This document shows positions 46,636-56,753 of a DNA stretch of 64,000 nucleotides, one piece after another. A program made the translations under genes and the position numbers. A model generated the notes under the pieces. The model was not told the DNA's origin and searched no databases. It saw nothing but the letters and a program-made list of their open reading frames with translations. Each line of letters opens with the position of its first letter. Positions within the stretch are counted from its first letter, which is position 1. The stretch is from contig NW_020167538.1 of NCBI RefSeq assembly GCF_001641265.1, positions 806,001 through 870,000 on the forward strand. The letters are read 5' to 3'. The stretch comes from Pseudogymnoascus destructans (taxonomy: Eukaryota; Ascomycota; Leotiomycetes; Thelebolales; Thelebolaceae).

Positions 46636-48512
46636 ATGGCCTCGAAGGGCCCAGAAGCTCCAGCAGCGCAACAAATTATCGACAATGCGACGAATAAGAT
46701 TTCAGAGGCCGTAGGAGGAGTTCCAGCAGTGCAACAAGTTGTTGGCAATGGTACAAACAAGGCTGTAGAGGGCGCAAGCGGAGCCCCAGCAGAGACTTCC
46801 AAAAGTGCACTTAAGAAGGCAGAAAAGAAGGCAAAGATGGCCGCAGATAAGGCGGCAAAAGCTGCTAAGAACGCGCTTGTAGTTGGGCAAGGCAAGAAGG
46901 CAGACGATATCATTGGAATAACTGTATCCAAGGAGGAGGACTTTTCTGCATGGTATCAAGAGGTTGTTGTCAAGTCGGAGATGATTGAATACTATCAAGA
47001 GATTGCGGGGTTCTTTATTCTGCGCCCAAGGTCCATGTTCATTTGGAACACCATCAAGAAATGGTTTACAGCAGAGATTGAGGAGCTAGGCGTAGAGGAA
47101 GCCAGTTTCCCTATGTTCCTGTCGCAGAGGGCGATCGAGAGAGAGAAGAAGCACGTGGAGGGTTTCGCCCCCGAGCTTGCTTGGGTTACAAAAGCGTTAG
47201 TTACTCCGCTTCTCCCCCCCACCCTCGAATACATTTCAGCTATTAACAGCTTAACAGAGGCGATAAAGACCTCGAGGCTCCAGTTGCTGTTCGCCCTACC
47301 TCCGAAGTTATCCTGTACCCATTCTACGCGAAGTGGATTCGAAGCCATCGCGACCTTCCCCTCCGCCTTAATCAATGGAACACCGTCGTCAGATGGGAAG
47401 CCAAACAGACCACTCCATTCCTCCGAGCACGCGAGTTTGAATGGCAGGAAGGACACACCGCGTCGGTGTCAGAAGAACTGGCTGGAAAGGAGGTTCTCCA
47501 GATATTGGAGTTGTATGCCAAGGTTTATGAAGATCTGTTAGCTGTCCCGGTCGTTCGTGGGAGAAAGACGGAGAAAGAGAAGTTTGCTGGAGGATACTAT
47601 ACCACGACTGTCGAGGGATATATCCCATCCAACGGCCGTGGAATCCAAGGCGCCACGTCCCACTGTCTGGGCCAGAACTTTAGCAAGATGTTCGACATTA
47701 CGATTGAAGATCCAAACCCAAAGGCTGGAGAGAAACCCGGCCATATGCACGTCTGGCAAAACTCCTGGGGCATGTCGACTCGTGTAATTGGTGTCATGGT
47801 TATGATCCATGGCGATAACAAGGGCCTAGTCCTCCCACCAAGGATTGCGCGTGACCAGGTCGTCATTATCCCAGTCGGAATCAACAAGAGCACGACTGCA
47901 GATGATAAGGAGCGCCATTATGATCAATTGCAGGCCATGAAGGCTACGTTGAAGAAGGTTGGTGTTCGTGCTGATTACGATATCCGCGATGGTTATACCC
48001 CAGCTTGGAAGTTCAACGACCACGAGCTCAAGGGTGTCCCTCTGAGACTTGAATATGGTCCAAAGGACGCAGCCAAGAATGTCGTGAGCTACGCTCGCCG
48101 TGACACTGGAGAAAAGGGAACTATTGCTATTGCCAACCTCGCGACTGAGGTAGCTGAGCTCCTTGAGACCATTCAGAAAGACATGTATACCAAAGCCGAA
48201 GCTAATTTCCGGGCCCACCGTATCACTATCACCAAGTGGGACGATGTTATCCCCGCCCTTGATGCCAAGAACGTTGTTTTAATTCCTTACTGTTTGGCCG
48301 AGAAGTGCGAAGATAAGATCAAGGAATTGACCACTGTCGATGACTCCGCCCACGAGGGTCCCCTTGAGAAAAAGGCCCCAAGCATGGGCATGAAGAGTCT
48401 CTGCATTCCCTTCGAACAGCCAGAAGGTATCGTGAAGGGTGAAACCAAGTGCTTGAACCCTGAGTGCGGAGCATTCGCTGAGAAGTGGTGTATGTTTGGA
48501 AGAAGTTACTGA
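46636..48512 (+). CDS. Prolyl-tRNA synthetase, cytosolic (class II, eukaryote/archaeal type)
   Basis: It charges tRNA-Pro with proline in the cytosol. Exons 46636-47195 and 47258-48512 give 604 residues. The 62-nt intron (GTTAGT..AACAG) joins AWVTKA to GDKDLEAPVAVRP. Class II motifs are AVRPTSEVILYPFYAKW, then RWEAKQTTPFLRAREFEWQ with GHTAH (motif 2), and the HMHVWQNSWGMSTR region. The anticodon domain is followed by the Zn-binding C-terminal domain ending CMFGRSY, the eukaryotic signature. The N-terminus carries two tandem 21-residue units (residues 8-28 and 29-49) and then a Lys/Ala helix (SALKKAEKKAKMAADKAAKA). The editing domain of yeast ProRS is not present. The start is the ATG at 46636. 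Confidence 0.94.
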
Positions 48513-48879
48513 TGGGCTTATTACAAATGATCAAAAAAGAAAACTTTCAAGCCTTGCCACATTTCTCAGCTATGCCCGCATGCTTGGAGCCACCAACAGG
48601 CTTGTGAATTTGCATAACTGGACCCAACCGGAGCTTGCCTCTTGCATTTCATGTTCTAGCTATTTGGAATGTACGAATGCCTCTTTATTATCGCTCTTAC
48701 TATAACTCCATGGCATTGCGGTCATCAAGTCCCATAGCATAACTAAAATCGCCAACAACCAAGCATTATAGTAGATCCAGAATGCAACCGAACATGTGAC
48801 CCTTGCGGCAATGGTAGATATACGTTTTGGTTTTTTGCTTGGCAGTCACTTCCAACCATAGCTTCCAATTGCTGGATCA
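48513..48879. other. Intergenic
   Basis: 3' flank of prolyl-tRNA synthetase. Nothing else is seen. Confidence 0.5.
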
Positions 48880-49676
48880 TTGCCTAACATAGACGAGTTG
48901 CCAGTGCCATCTCAACAATACCAGAAAATATCCATTGGCATAATAAACGTTATCGACTCTTTAAGGGGAGATTTGTCATCTAAGATGCGACGATTACAAG
49001 GATCTGGTTTACGTATTTCTTTTTTTATATTTTTTGCCCGTTTGTTTTTATTATTTGATTTAGAAATACTTTTACATCGCGGGCCAGAACCGCCCAAGCT
49101 CAAAACGCAGAATGTTCCAAAAATGACCGCCTTGTTTCGACAGAGAACGAAAAGCATGATTATTCGAAAAGGGCACGAATTAGATGCACCGATAACTTCA
49201 GCAGAGCTCTATGCTTTGTTTTCAACAATTGTGAAGCAAGCGTCGAGGCAACCGCTTGTGGACTCCGTCGAGGTGAGAGAAGCCCACATTGTATCTGACA
49301 ATAACTTAGTTTAATATAGGTGCGTATGATGGTAGTATATTCGCGATGGGTGCAGATCGTTACCGCAAAAACGACGCGATTCTATATTACATCAATCGTC
49401 GAAGGGTGGGATAATATTGCAAATCAAATGGAGATTTATCAGACACCATGGTTTAATTTCATGACCATTCTGGGCCAGCAATGTATATTACTTGCTGTAT
49501 TCGAGTCAACTAGGATGCAAACTCCTGATACTAAGGGACGAACCCCCCTCAGAGATATGGCACCAAGAGAACAAAACTTAAAGCACAAGCTCCCAACCGC
49601 CGAGATGTGTGGTAGCAAGAAGAAGAAGATAAAGCACAAACCGGATGGTACCAAGGATACATTGCCGATTTTTTAA
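48880..49676 (+). CDS. Unrecognised two-exon gene
   Basis: A gene model joining 48880-49272 and 49320-49676 (750 nt, 249 residues). The 47-nt intron has a GTGAGA donor, ATAAC and an ATATAG acceptor, and both frames stay open across it. I do not recognise the product. A hydrophobic stretch (LRISFFIFFARLFLLFDLEILL) is encoded by T-rich sequence and might be a membrane segment. The following LFRQRTKSMIIRKGHELDAP faintly recalls the basic helix of MADS-like proteins. The C-terminus is Lys-rich (GSKKKKIKHKPDG). It lies at the edge of the transposon nest and differs in base composition from the ProRS gene, so it could be a lineage-specific gene or a remnant. Confidence 0.4.
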
Positions 49677-49763
49677 AAACTTTTTGGTGTCTATTATCAC
49701 CCTTCTTGTGGGGGTCTGAACTCAAAAATATCCACATCCCAGTGGCCCGGCGAGCGAACTGAT

Positions 49764-50847
49764 GTGCCTCCGATCCAGGAAGCTGATCGTGCCCCATATC
49801 AGAAGTGGCTCGAGTCGAGCGGATTCCCGGTCGCGTCCGACCCAAAGATCTGGGAAGCTATCCGTACAAACTGGATCGGCTTCCTCTCAGCCACGGGTTC
49901 AATGCCGAAGCGCGAACTTGCACCGTGTCGTAAGGTCGTGACCTGGGGGCCTCGCGGGTCCGAATCGCCGCCAGCCCAGACAAAGAGATTCAAGCAGGAT
50001 CGAAAGACGCGCCGCTGTATCCAGGGGGCAGTGTGGCTGCAGTTTGACGTGTTACAAACTCTTGCAGAGCGATGGCCGATACCTGTCCGGACCATCGTCA
50101 ACCGGGCGGGGTTGGGAACAGAGCAAGGGCCGTTTGAGGGTTGGGCAGCTAAGATGAATCTGAGTAAGCGACGGCGGGGTGATTCGATCTTTGCGGGGCT
50201 GGTATTCTTCCTTGTATACTCTCATTTATGAAGGCACGCTTGAAGAGATGGGACTCGAGATTAGCGAGGATATGTTAGACAGTATCATGAGCGTGAGCGA
50301 AGCCGATGCTTGGCACGGCCGGATCTTCCAGAGCATGGACCGAGATCCAGGGCCAGTAGAGGGGCCCATCGAGGAACTAGTGACAGAGCTGACCACGGAT
50401 CCGAAGGCCACATATCGCACGAATCCGCTCCTCTGGTGGATTGGTATTCTTGTGCAGTCATCGCTTCAAACAGATGGGGACGATTACATCAGTCGGGGGC
50501 AGTTCGACTTCAACATTCTAACCATGGATATGGACATTAAAGAACGGCTTGAGGCGCTCCTCCACTACTCGACAGTGCTGGTGCTCAACTACTCGATGAA
50601 CACATGGAAGACGAGCGCGGTTCGAATGGACGAGGTTCACGCCAGCATGGCAGCTGTAGATATGAGATGGCTCAATGCCGACGACGACCAGCGACCTGCA
50701 GCCAGCGTTGATATACGCAGATGTCAGTCTGCTTCATGGAAGGACATAGTCAAGCACATACGAGCGCAGAGCAAGGCATTTCTCGGGGACCAGCCTAGGA
50801 CGGTCGCGAAGCAGATTCGGGTGTTGTTAACGTTGGAGGTGGTGTAA
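49764..50847 (+). CDS. Unrecognised two-exon gene, W/R-rich
   Basis: Exons 49764-50163 and 50234-50847 (1014 nt, 337 residues). A 70-nt intron with donor GTAAGC and acceptor ATGAAG removes the stop-containing stretch and joins MNLS to TLEEMGLEISED. Without splicing the two frames overlap out of phase. Visible features are RKVVTWGPRGSESPPAQTKR, a basic segment DRKTRRCIQGAVWLQFD, and an alpha-helical C-terminal half (TNPLLWWIGILVQSS, RLEALLHYSTVLVLNYSMN). No known domain is recognised. The WGPRGS pattern is shared with uncharacterised multi-copy proteins I recall from leotiomycetes; that is a weak memory. The product looks globular and intact. It borders the transposon nest. Confidence 0.55.
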
Positions 50848-50937
50848 TGGTCATGGTGGCGTAATGGATACTAAAACCCCACCTCGTAACTTCAAACTTG
50901 TAAAAAAAGCCTTCGGGTTTAGGAAACTGAGGCGCGT

Positions 50938-52130
50938 ATGGCTGAAACTATAGAGGCATACAACAATCGACAATTTACAACCTTAAAGGCTGTAGCAGAA
51001 CACTTTGAAGTCAGCCGCTTAACATTGACGCGTCGGGTGTCAGGACATCTTTCTCGGGTGCAAGTGCGACATAACTAACAACTTCTATCTATAGTTGAAG
51101 AGAGTACTTTAGTAAAGTGGATTTGTTAATTTTCATCCATAGGACGCCCTATTAGACACTAGCTAATCAAGGAATTGGCAGAAGAAATCAGGATCTAAAG
51201 AGTCTAACATGTTAATAACGCGTTATCCCAAATTATACGATATCTACTAATTAGTTAACAATGGATTTAACACTTTATTTAACGCCAAATAGAGCTTACT
51301 ACAATTACTACTCGACAAATCGAGTCTGCAAGACATTAAGAACCAACATTTGAAGTGCTTAAACACTAGTTTATAATGCTACAAGCAAAGATGCAAGAAC
51401 AAAGCTATGATATTTACAATGTATATAACATAGATGAATTAGATTTTAGGATTAGAACTAGTTAAACGAACCATGTAGTAGCTGACGCAACTATGTGTAC
51501 ACGTTAGAAAGTTGTTCTTAGCCGTTAAGAGTGGGTGTTAGTCATTAAGTGCATCTCTATAGATAAACACATCTTGCTACCACTTGTGATTTTTAAAGCT
51601 AACACTATTAACAGCACTTAGTCTACAAATCCACACGTAGAGGATTAGCGATTCTTAGCAAGTACGAAGGGTTGGACATTAAACGTCTATGGATTACAGT
51701 GGCTATAGTAAGTTTTTGAGCTAGAAACCTATGAAATTGCAGATGGCAAACCATAACTTTTGGTTGCAGATGGCCATAACAGCTATATTTCTGCAAACTT
51801 TATTGCTCATTACATATAACATAATATCGACCTTCTTATACTTCCGCCACCTTGTTCCTACATCCTTCAACCTCTTGATGTTGTAGTATTTAGACCGCTA
51901 AAGACTGCACTAATAAGCGAGACGGACCAACTTACACAAGTTGGAGCAAGGAATATACAAAAGGTAGAATGGATAGAAATGTACTACAAAGCAAGGTTAT
52001 GAGCGATATCACAATATAACATTTAAAGCGCATGGTAGGAGCAGGCATTTATCCATTTAATCCTTAAAACGCATATAAACACTTGCTAACTTTACACACC
52101 CGCTCTTCTACGACTTTAACAAATGCCACT
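50938..52130 (+). mobile_element. Pogo/Tc1-like DNA transposon, heavily mutated
   Basis: It opens with MAETIEAYNNRQFTTLKAVA and EVSRLTLTRRVSG, a psq-type helix-turn-helix found at the start of pogo transposases. Further on are pieces of the DDE domain: YDIYNVYNIDELDFRI (compare YNFDETGF in the intact element), then DGH with NSYI-like residues around 51765, and HLVPTSFNLLMLY near 51855. Stops interrupt every frame and the region is AT-rich, as after repeat-induced point mutation. Ends were not defined. It belongs to a different subfamily from the intact element downstream. Confidence 0.75.
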
Positions 52131-52639
52131 ACACCACCTTGTAATGGTGGGTGCACCAGATGTGAGAATCTAGCCACCCAAGGAAGGGATGATTTTACTA
52201 AGACAACACACTGTCTTAGGAAACAGAGCCAAAGGGTTGTAGCTTAGACTATTCCACAATGCAGCAATCAAGTATATGATGTAGTGGAGTGGTTTGGACA
52301 AGTTGTAACAAATGTTGAGTCTGAGAACTCAGGGATAAGTCAGAGGTTAGCACCTCACTGACTTTTCAGAAACAAGGACTAACAAGATCAATGCTTGGAA
52401 GCTTGGAAAAGACGTGGAAGTATGTGATAGTTGATTTACTGTATTGTCTGCTTGCCCTTTCTTAAGGAAAGGGCAATCCTAAATCATAGAGGGTTGTAGA
52501 GATATGCTATGTGGTAATATCAGCCCAGTAACTAAGGAGCGATGACGCGTAATGAATCATAGATGGTTGTAGCAATCGTTGAGTAGTATTGCTCTTGTTG
52601 TTGGTGTGATAAGCCAAAATATGTATAGTGACTTGTAGG
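52131..52639. other. AT-rich transposon debris with hairpins
   Basis: No frame is supported. It contains CTAAGACA..TGTCTTAG (about 52198-52219), a 25-bp hairpin (52452-52476) and two related strings, TCATAGAGGGTTGTAG and TCATAGATGGTTGTAG. It may be a terminal region of one of the flanking elements. Confidence 0.45.
52452..52476. repeat. Perfect 10-bp inverted repeat, 5-nt loop
   Basis: TTGCCCTTTC, then TTAAG, then GAAAGGGCAA. The arms are perfectly complementary although the surroundings are mutated. Confidence 0.85.
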
Positions 52640-52934
52640 TTTGAGGAGGAGATTTCCAAGTTTGCTCTTGAGTTTGATAGCAAACTGAGTGCAACGAATG
52701 TCAGTATGACACTTAGAGGCACCTATAACCTAATTCGAATCAAGGAAGGAGATGGGTGCAAAACAGCATTCCGCACCTGCTATGGCTTGTTTGAATATTT
52801 AGTTATGCCTTTTGGTTTAACAAATGCACTAGCATCTATGTAGAGGCTTATGAATGCAGCCCTCTATGAATACTTGGATGTATTTGTTATCGTCTACTTA
52901 GACGATATCTTAGTCTACTTAACAGAACATGTTA

Positions 52935-52959
52935 ACGTACATGCATAGCGAGCGGGCCA
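52935..52959. repeat. Left terminal inverted repeat of the pogo-like element
   Basis: 25 bp, an exact reverse complement of 54755-54779. It is preceded by the TA target duplication. Confidence 0.93.
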
Positions 52960-53024
52960 CTAAACCACCACATGCATTCTTTACCACGGTCGCAGTCTAA
53001 ACCACAATGCCAAATCAATTGAAA

Positions 53025-54680
53025 CTATATAGAATCCTCTTCTTCAGAGGTTACTACTACTACCTGACAGGTTCGTGCATTATGACCGGCCTCACCGCAA
53101 ACGCTACAGTGCTGGGCGCGTACTTGAGCCCCCTCCGTACGACGACCACCACGACTTGTTTCCTCCTTCAACTGCTCATCCACATTCTTCTGAGTTATCA
53201 GATCCTCTGCTTCCTGCATACTAAGTGATCCTCCTGCCCGTAGACGTACTTTTTTAGCCCTCCGGCGTTTACTAAGTACCTCATTTGCCGTACGAAGGTC
53301 CTTTAGCTCAGCCCGCATCAACACAAACTCGTGTGCCATCTTCGACATACCTCTTGCCTGGGCGTCAATCACGTCGTACATATGGGTTGGGGAGCTATTT
53401 TGATGCCTAGCGATCTTATTCTTAATGGTGGTTGACTGTTGAGTAATCTCGGACGCTGTCTTAGGGGTCTTTGTAACCCAAGATTGAGCTGTCCCTGGGC
53501 GTGTGTTCAGTGGCTCAGGTGTCATTGGCTTTGGATCTAGCTGGGAAAGCACAGCTTCGGGGTTGAGAGGGACAAGACCAGTCGCTCTAAAGCCTGCTCG
53601 TACATTGTTTTCAGTCATAGCTATGTTGAAGGCCTCTAAAAATGCGTCGAAAAAGTCGTCCTTCGTGATGTGAGTGATTTGCATCCGCATCATCTTCTCA
53701 ATTTGCTTCCTATACGAAGCCTTGAGCGGGCTAAAACAACTGACATCAAGAGGCTGGAGGATATGAGACGAATGGGGAGGCATACAGAGCGGTAGGATAT
53801 TGTTAGTCTTGCAGTAGTCGTCGAATTCGGTAGAGTGGTGGCTTGTATGGCCGTCAAGGACTAAGAGGCGATAAACACCTTTCGTACGAGCCTTCGTGCA
53901 CTGATCAAAGTGCTTGATCCAATCTAAACCAATCTCATTTGTAGTCCAGCCGTTGGTATTTGTATGGATCCTCCAATCGCTCGGGAATCGGCCGTTCTGA
54001 TACCAAGATGTGAGGTGGAATTTTCCCTTCACAACCACGTATGGAGGTAGTGTCCAGCCAGTCGCGCATACTCCCTGGATCACTGTAACAAACTCTCGAT
54101 TGCCTGGCTGCTTCGTACGAGGCTGAGAACTTCGTTCGGAGCTTGTAACAACCTTTGCGCTGGAGAGCATGCCCATTAGAAACCCAGTCTCATCAAAGTT
54201 ATAGATATCCTCCTCTTGGATGCCATACTTAGCAATCATGTTCTGTACAAGCCGGAACCACGCGTTTACTACGTCCGGATCTTCGCATTGGGCCCTCTGA
54301 TAATCGATTCGATGCCGAAAACGCGTGGTAAGCTCAGGGTTGCGCTTGACAAAGTTTTTTGCCCATCGTGGTCCAACATGCGACGCGTCACGGTCCGTAC
54401 GGAGGCGATCGGCCATTTCTCGAACGTCTTCAAGCCGGGGCTGAAATCCTCGCGAATCTAGGTCAAGTATCCGATCGACAAGCACCTTCTCTTCTAAATT
54501 GGTCAACTTCCTCGAGTTGGCAGAGATATCGCGTCGTGATTTCCGTCCAGCTTGTCGGCATTCGAGGGTTGTACGGGCAACTTGGTAGACTTTAGCTGCA
54601 GCTCGAATCGAGAGATTAGGGTCTCTTTTTAATGCCTCGAGAGCAAGGACAATACGGCTTTCGTTTGAAGAACATTCCAT
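53025..54680 (-). CDS. Pogo-type DDE transposase with C-terminal zinc knuckle
   Basis: A single frame of 551 residues that would cut and paste the element at TA sites. Residues about 10-45 form a helix-turn-helix (LSIRAAAKVYQVARTTLE). A CENP-B/Tc5-like DNA-binding segment follows (60-120, WAKNFVKRNPEL). The DDE_1 catalytic core has its first Asp in EDIYNFDETGF, its second in LLVLDGHTSHHS, and its third in LQPLDVSCFSPLK. AGFRATGLVPLNPEAVL closes the domain. An unusual CCHC knuckle (CSVCGEAGHNARTC) sits near residue 530. No lesion is seen, so it may still be active. The first Met (54680) is 99 bp inside the TIR end. Confidence 0.93.
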   Translation of the reverse strand: MECSSNESRIVLALEALKRDPNLSIRAAAKVYQVARTTLECRQAGRKSRRDISANSRKLTNLEEKVLVDRILDLDSRGFQPRLEDVREMADRLRTDRDASHVGPRWAKNFVKRNPELTTRFRHRIDYQRAQCEDPDVVNAWFRLVQNMIAKYGIQEEDIYNFDETGFLMGMLSSAKVVTSSERSSQPRTKQPGNREFVTVIQGVCATGWTLPPYVVVKGKFHLTSWYQNGRFPSDWRIHTNTNGWTTNEIGLDWIKHFDQCTKARTKGVYRLLVLDGHTSHHSTEFDDYCKTNNILPLCMPPHSSHILQPLDVSCFSPLKASYRKQIEKMMRMQITHITKDDFFDAFLEAFNIAMTENNVRAGFRATGLVPLNPEAVLSQLDPKPMTPEPLNTRPGTAQSWVTKTPKTASEITQQSTTIKNKIARHQNSSPTHMYDVIDAQARGMSKMAHEFVLMRAELKDLRTANEVLSKRRRAKKVRLRAGGSLSMQEAEDLITQKNVDEQLKEETSRGGRRTEGAQVRAQHCSVCGEAGHNARTCQVVVVTSEEEDSI

Positions 54681-54754
54681 CTTTGATGGTTGTGAAAATT
54701 GATGTTAGAGGTAAGAAGTTGTGAAAAGTGGGTGGAGTGGCCCGTTCACTATGC

Positions 54755-54779
54755 TGGCCCGCTCGCTATGCATGTACGT
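54755..54779. repeat. Right terminal inverted repeat of the pogo-like element
   Basis: 25 bp, an exact reverse complement of 52935-52959. It is followed by TA. A related subterminal sequence (GTGGCCCGTTCACTATGC, 54736-54753) lies just inside. Confidence 0.93.
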
Positions 54780-56350
54780 TAGTCATGTTAGAAAGGTATT
54801 ACAAAAGCTGAAGGAGCATCAGTTACTCCTTAAACCAGAAAAATGTGAATTCTATAAGAATCAAGTTGAATTCTTAGGCTACATCATTAGAACGCATGGC
54901 ATCAAAATGGACCAAGCAAAGGTCATAGCAGTGTTGGAATGGCCAACACCAACCACAGTTAAAGAAGTATAAGCCTTCTTAGGTTTCACCAACTTGTACT
55001 GAAGGTTTATTATAGTATATTCCAAAGTAGCTTAACCACATACAGAGCTTACAAGGAAAGACCTCAAGTTCGAATGGACAGACAAGTCAGAACCTGCTTT
55101 CTAAGAACTTAAGATGAAGTTCACAGAAGCACCTATCTTAGCCACATTCGACGCTGCAAAGAAGATAGTCCTAGAGACAGACTCTTCTGATTTCGCGATT
55201 AGAGCATGTCTGAGTCAACTAGACAAAGACAGAAAGTTCAAGCCAGTCGCATATTACTCTAGAAAACTGTCACCTATGGAGCTCAACTATGACATCTACG
55301 ACAAGGAGCTAATAGCTACTGTCATTGCTTTTGAGCGGTGGTGAGTATATCTTAAGGGATCGACCTACCCTGTGTAGGTATGGACCGATTATAAGAATCT
55401 CATATACTTGACCACAACTAAGGTTTTAAAGCACAGACAAGTCTGATGGGCAGAAACACTCGCAGCCTACAACTTCACGATTACATATTGCAAGGGCTCT
55501 GAGAATGCAAGAGAAGATGCTCTTAGCAGAAGGACCAACTACAGCAGCCCTAAAGAAGAAAAACCTAGAGCCATATTAAAGAAAACAGACGTAGGAATGC
55601 AATACAGCAAGTTGCTAGCTACGATTGCCACTGTGTAGAACTTAGAGTTGAAAGAAAGACTTAAGAAAGCTTATACAACAGACGAATGTGCAAAGCGAAT
55701 CTTAAAAAAAACTGAAGGCGACTTCGCCATCGATGATAAGGATTGATCCGATTTAAAGGATTAGTGTATGTCCTAAGCAAAATGAGATGCCTGCTAGTGC
55801 AAGAACAACATTTGCTACTAGCACACAGCCATTAGGGAGTAACACACACCTTTGAACGAATCACCCGACACTACTACTTCCTAGGTATGACAGGTGGAAA
55901 TGGTAGTAGGAGAGTGCGACATTTGTGGAAAATCAAAATCAAACAGGCACTTCATATAGACAGCCGAAGTCAACTCTAATACTCACAGGAGCATGGAAAT
56001 CTATAGCTTTAGACTTCATTTTAAGCTATCACCCTCTCGGGACCCGTTAACAGGAGTAGTATTTAACACTATACTAGTTATTACAGAAAGACTCATGAAA
56101 TATGGAACGTTTGTGCCATATCTAGAAGCAAGCAATGCTTAAGCACTCATATACATGTAAGGATGCCTCCATACCTAGATACTTGAAGAACCTGTCTCAG
56201 AACTGTTACGGTCACTACAAGCATGAAATCCGATTCGGTGTGGTTTCAAAGCAGTAGAGGAGCACATAGCGAGTTACACTATAGTGGGGGATGGTAAGGG
56301 TGTAGGGTTCAGGGTTGATGCTGACCTGTTGCGGTGGAAGGATCAGGGCT

Positions 56351-56527
56351 AGGGTTGGGATAACCGAGTCGGGCCCGTTTCGGGTACTCAGGGAAACAGA
56401 CTCGACGGGGTTCCCCCTTCATCTTTCTTGTATCCTTCGTAGTAGACCTATAGGATAGCATCCGTTTAGCCTCCGACTCGCACTCTCATATGCTATTACT
56501 GTGAGCTGGGTGCCCTGTGTCCTTACA
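56351..56527. repeat. Detached LTR tail of the chromodomain element family
   Basis: It matches 58051-58228 with scattered substitutions, including CCGTTTAGCCTCCGACTC and GGGTGCCCTGTGTCC, and ends CCTTACA at the same place. It is followed at once by about 30 purine-rich bases and then the long LTR. This is the end of another, mostly lost copy. Confidence 0.8.
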
Positions 56528-56753
56528 GGGACAACAGAGCAGGAAAAACAGAGTCGTTGCTACCTACGACCCTAAACTAACTACCCTCTAAGCCAGGGCG
56601 TACTCACCACCGTAACCCTTGCGAGAGCCACCCTTCCCAAACATCTCACCGACATCGCAACAAGCGGCTACCACCGAGAGAGACGAAGGGTCGAAGCTAC
56701 CCCACACGAAGAGTCAGGCCCGAGTCCCCTCCGACACAGGTCCTCCCTCCACC

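Larger units (their letters stand above)
52935..54779 (-). mobile_element. Intact pogo-like DNA transposon (1845 bp)
   Basis: The element lies between TA dinucleotides (52933-52934 and 54780-54781) inside a dead gypsy element. Perfect 25-bp terminal inverted repeats begin ACGTACATGCATAGCGAG. One uninterrupted transposase gene fills it. Removing the element and one TA restores the gypsy reading frame through EHVSHVRKV, which proves the insertion point. The transposase shows no stop or frameshift, so the insertion postdates the mutation of its host element. Confidence 0.95.
52640..56230 (+). mobile_element. Ty3/gypsy retrotransposon remnant, split by a DNA transposon
   Basis: Left part (52640-52934): reverse transcriptase blocks LRGTYNLIRIKEGDG, YLVMPFGLTNALAS and YLDVFVIVYLDDILVY. 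It is interrupted at codon level in EHV|SHVRKV by the element at 52935-54779. Right part: KLKEHQLLLKPEKCEFYKNQ and EFLGYIIRTHGIKMD, then an RNase H block (FTEAPILATFDAAKK, LETDSSDFAIRACLSQ, YDIYDKELIATVIAFERW). Weak integrase pieces follow to about 56230. Many in-frame TAA/TAG/TGA sit where CAA, CAG, CGA or TGG are expected, the transition pattern of repeat-induced point mutation. gag and the LTRs are not recognisable. Confidence 0.85.
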
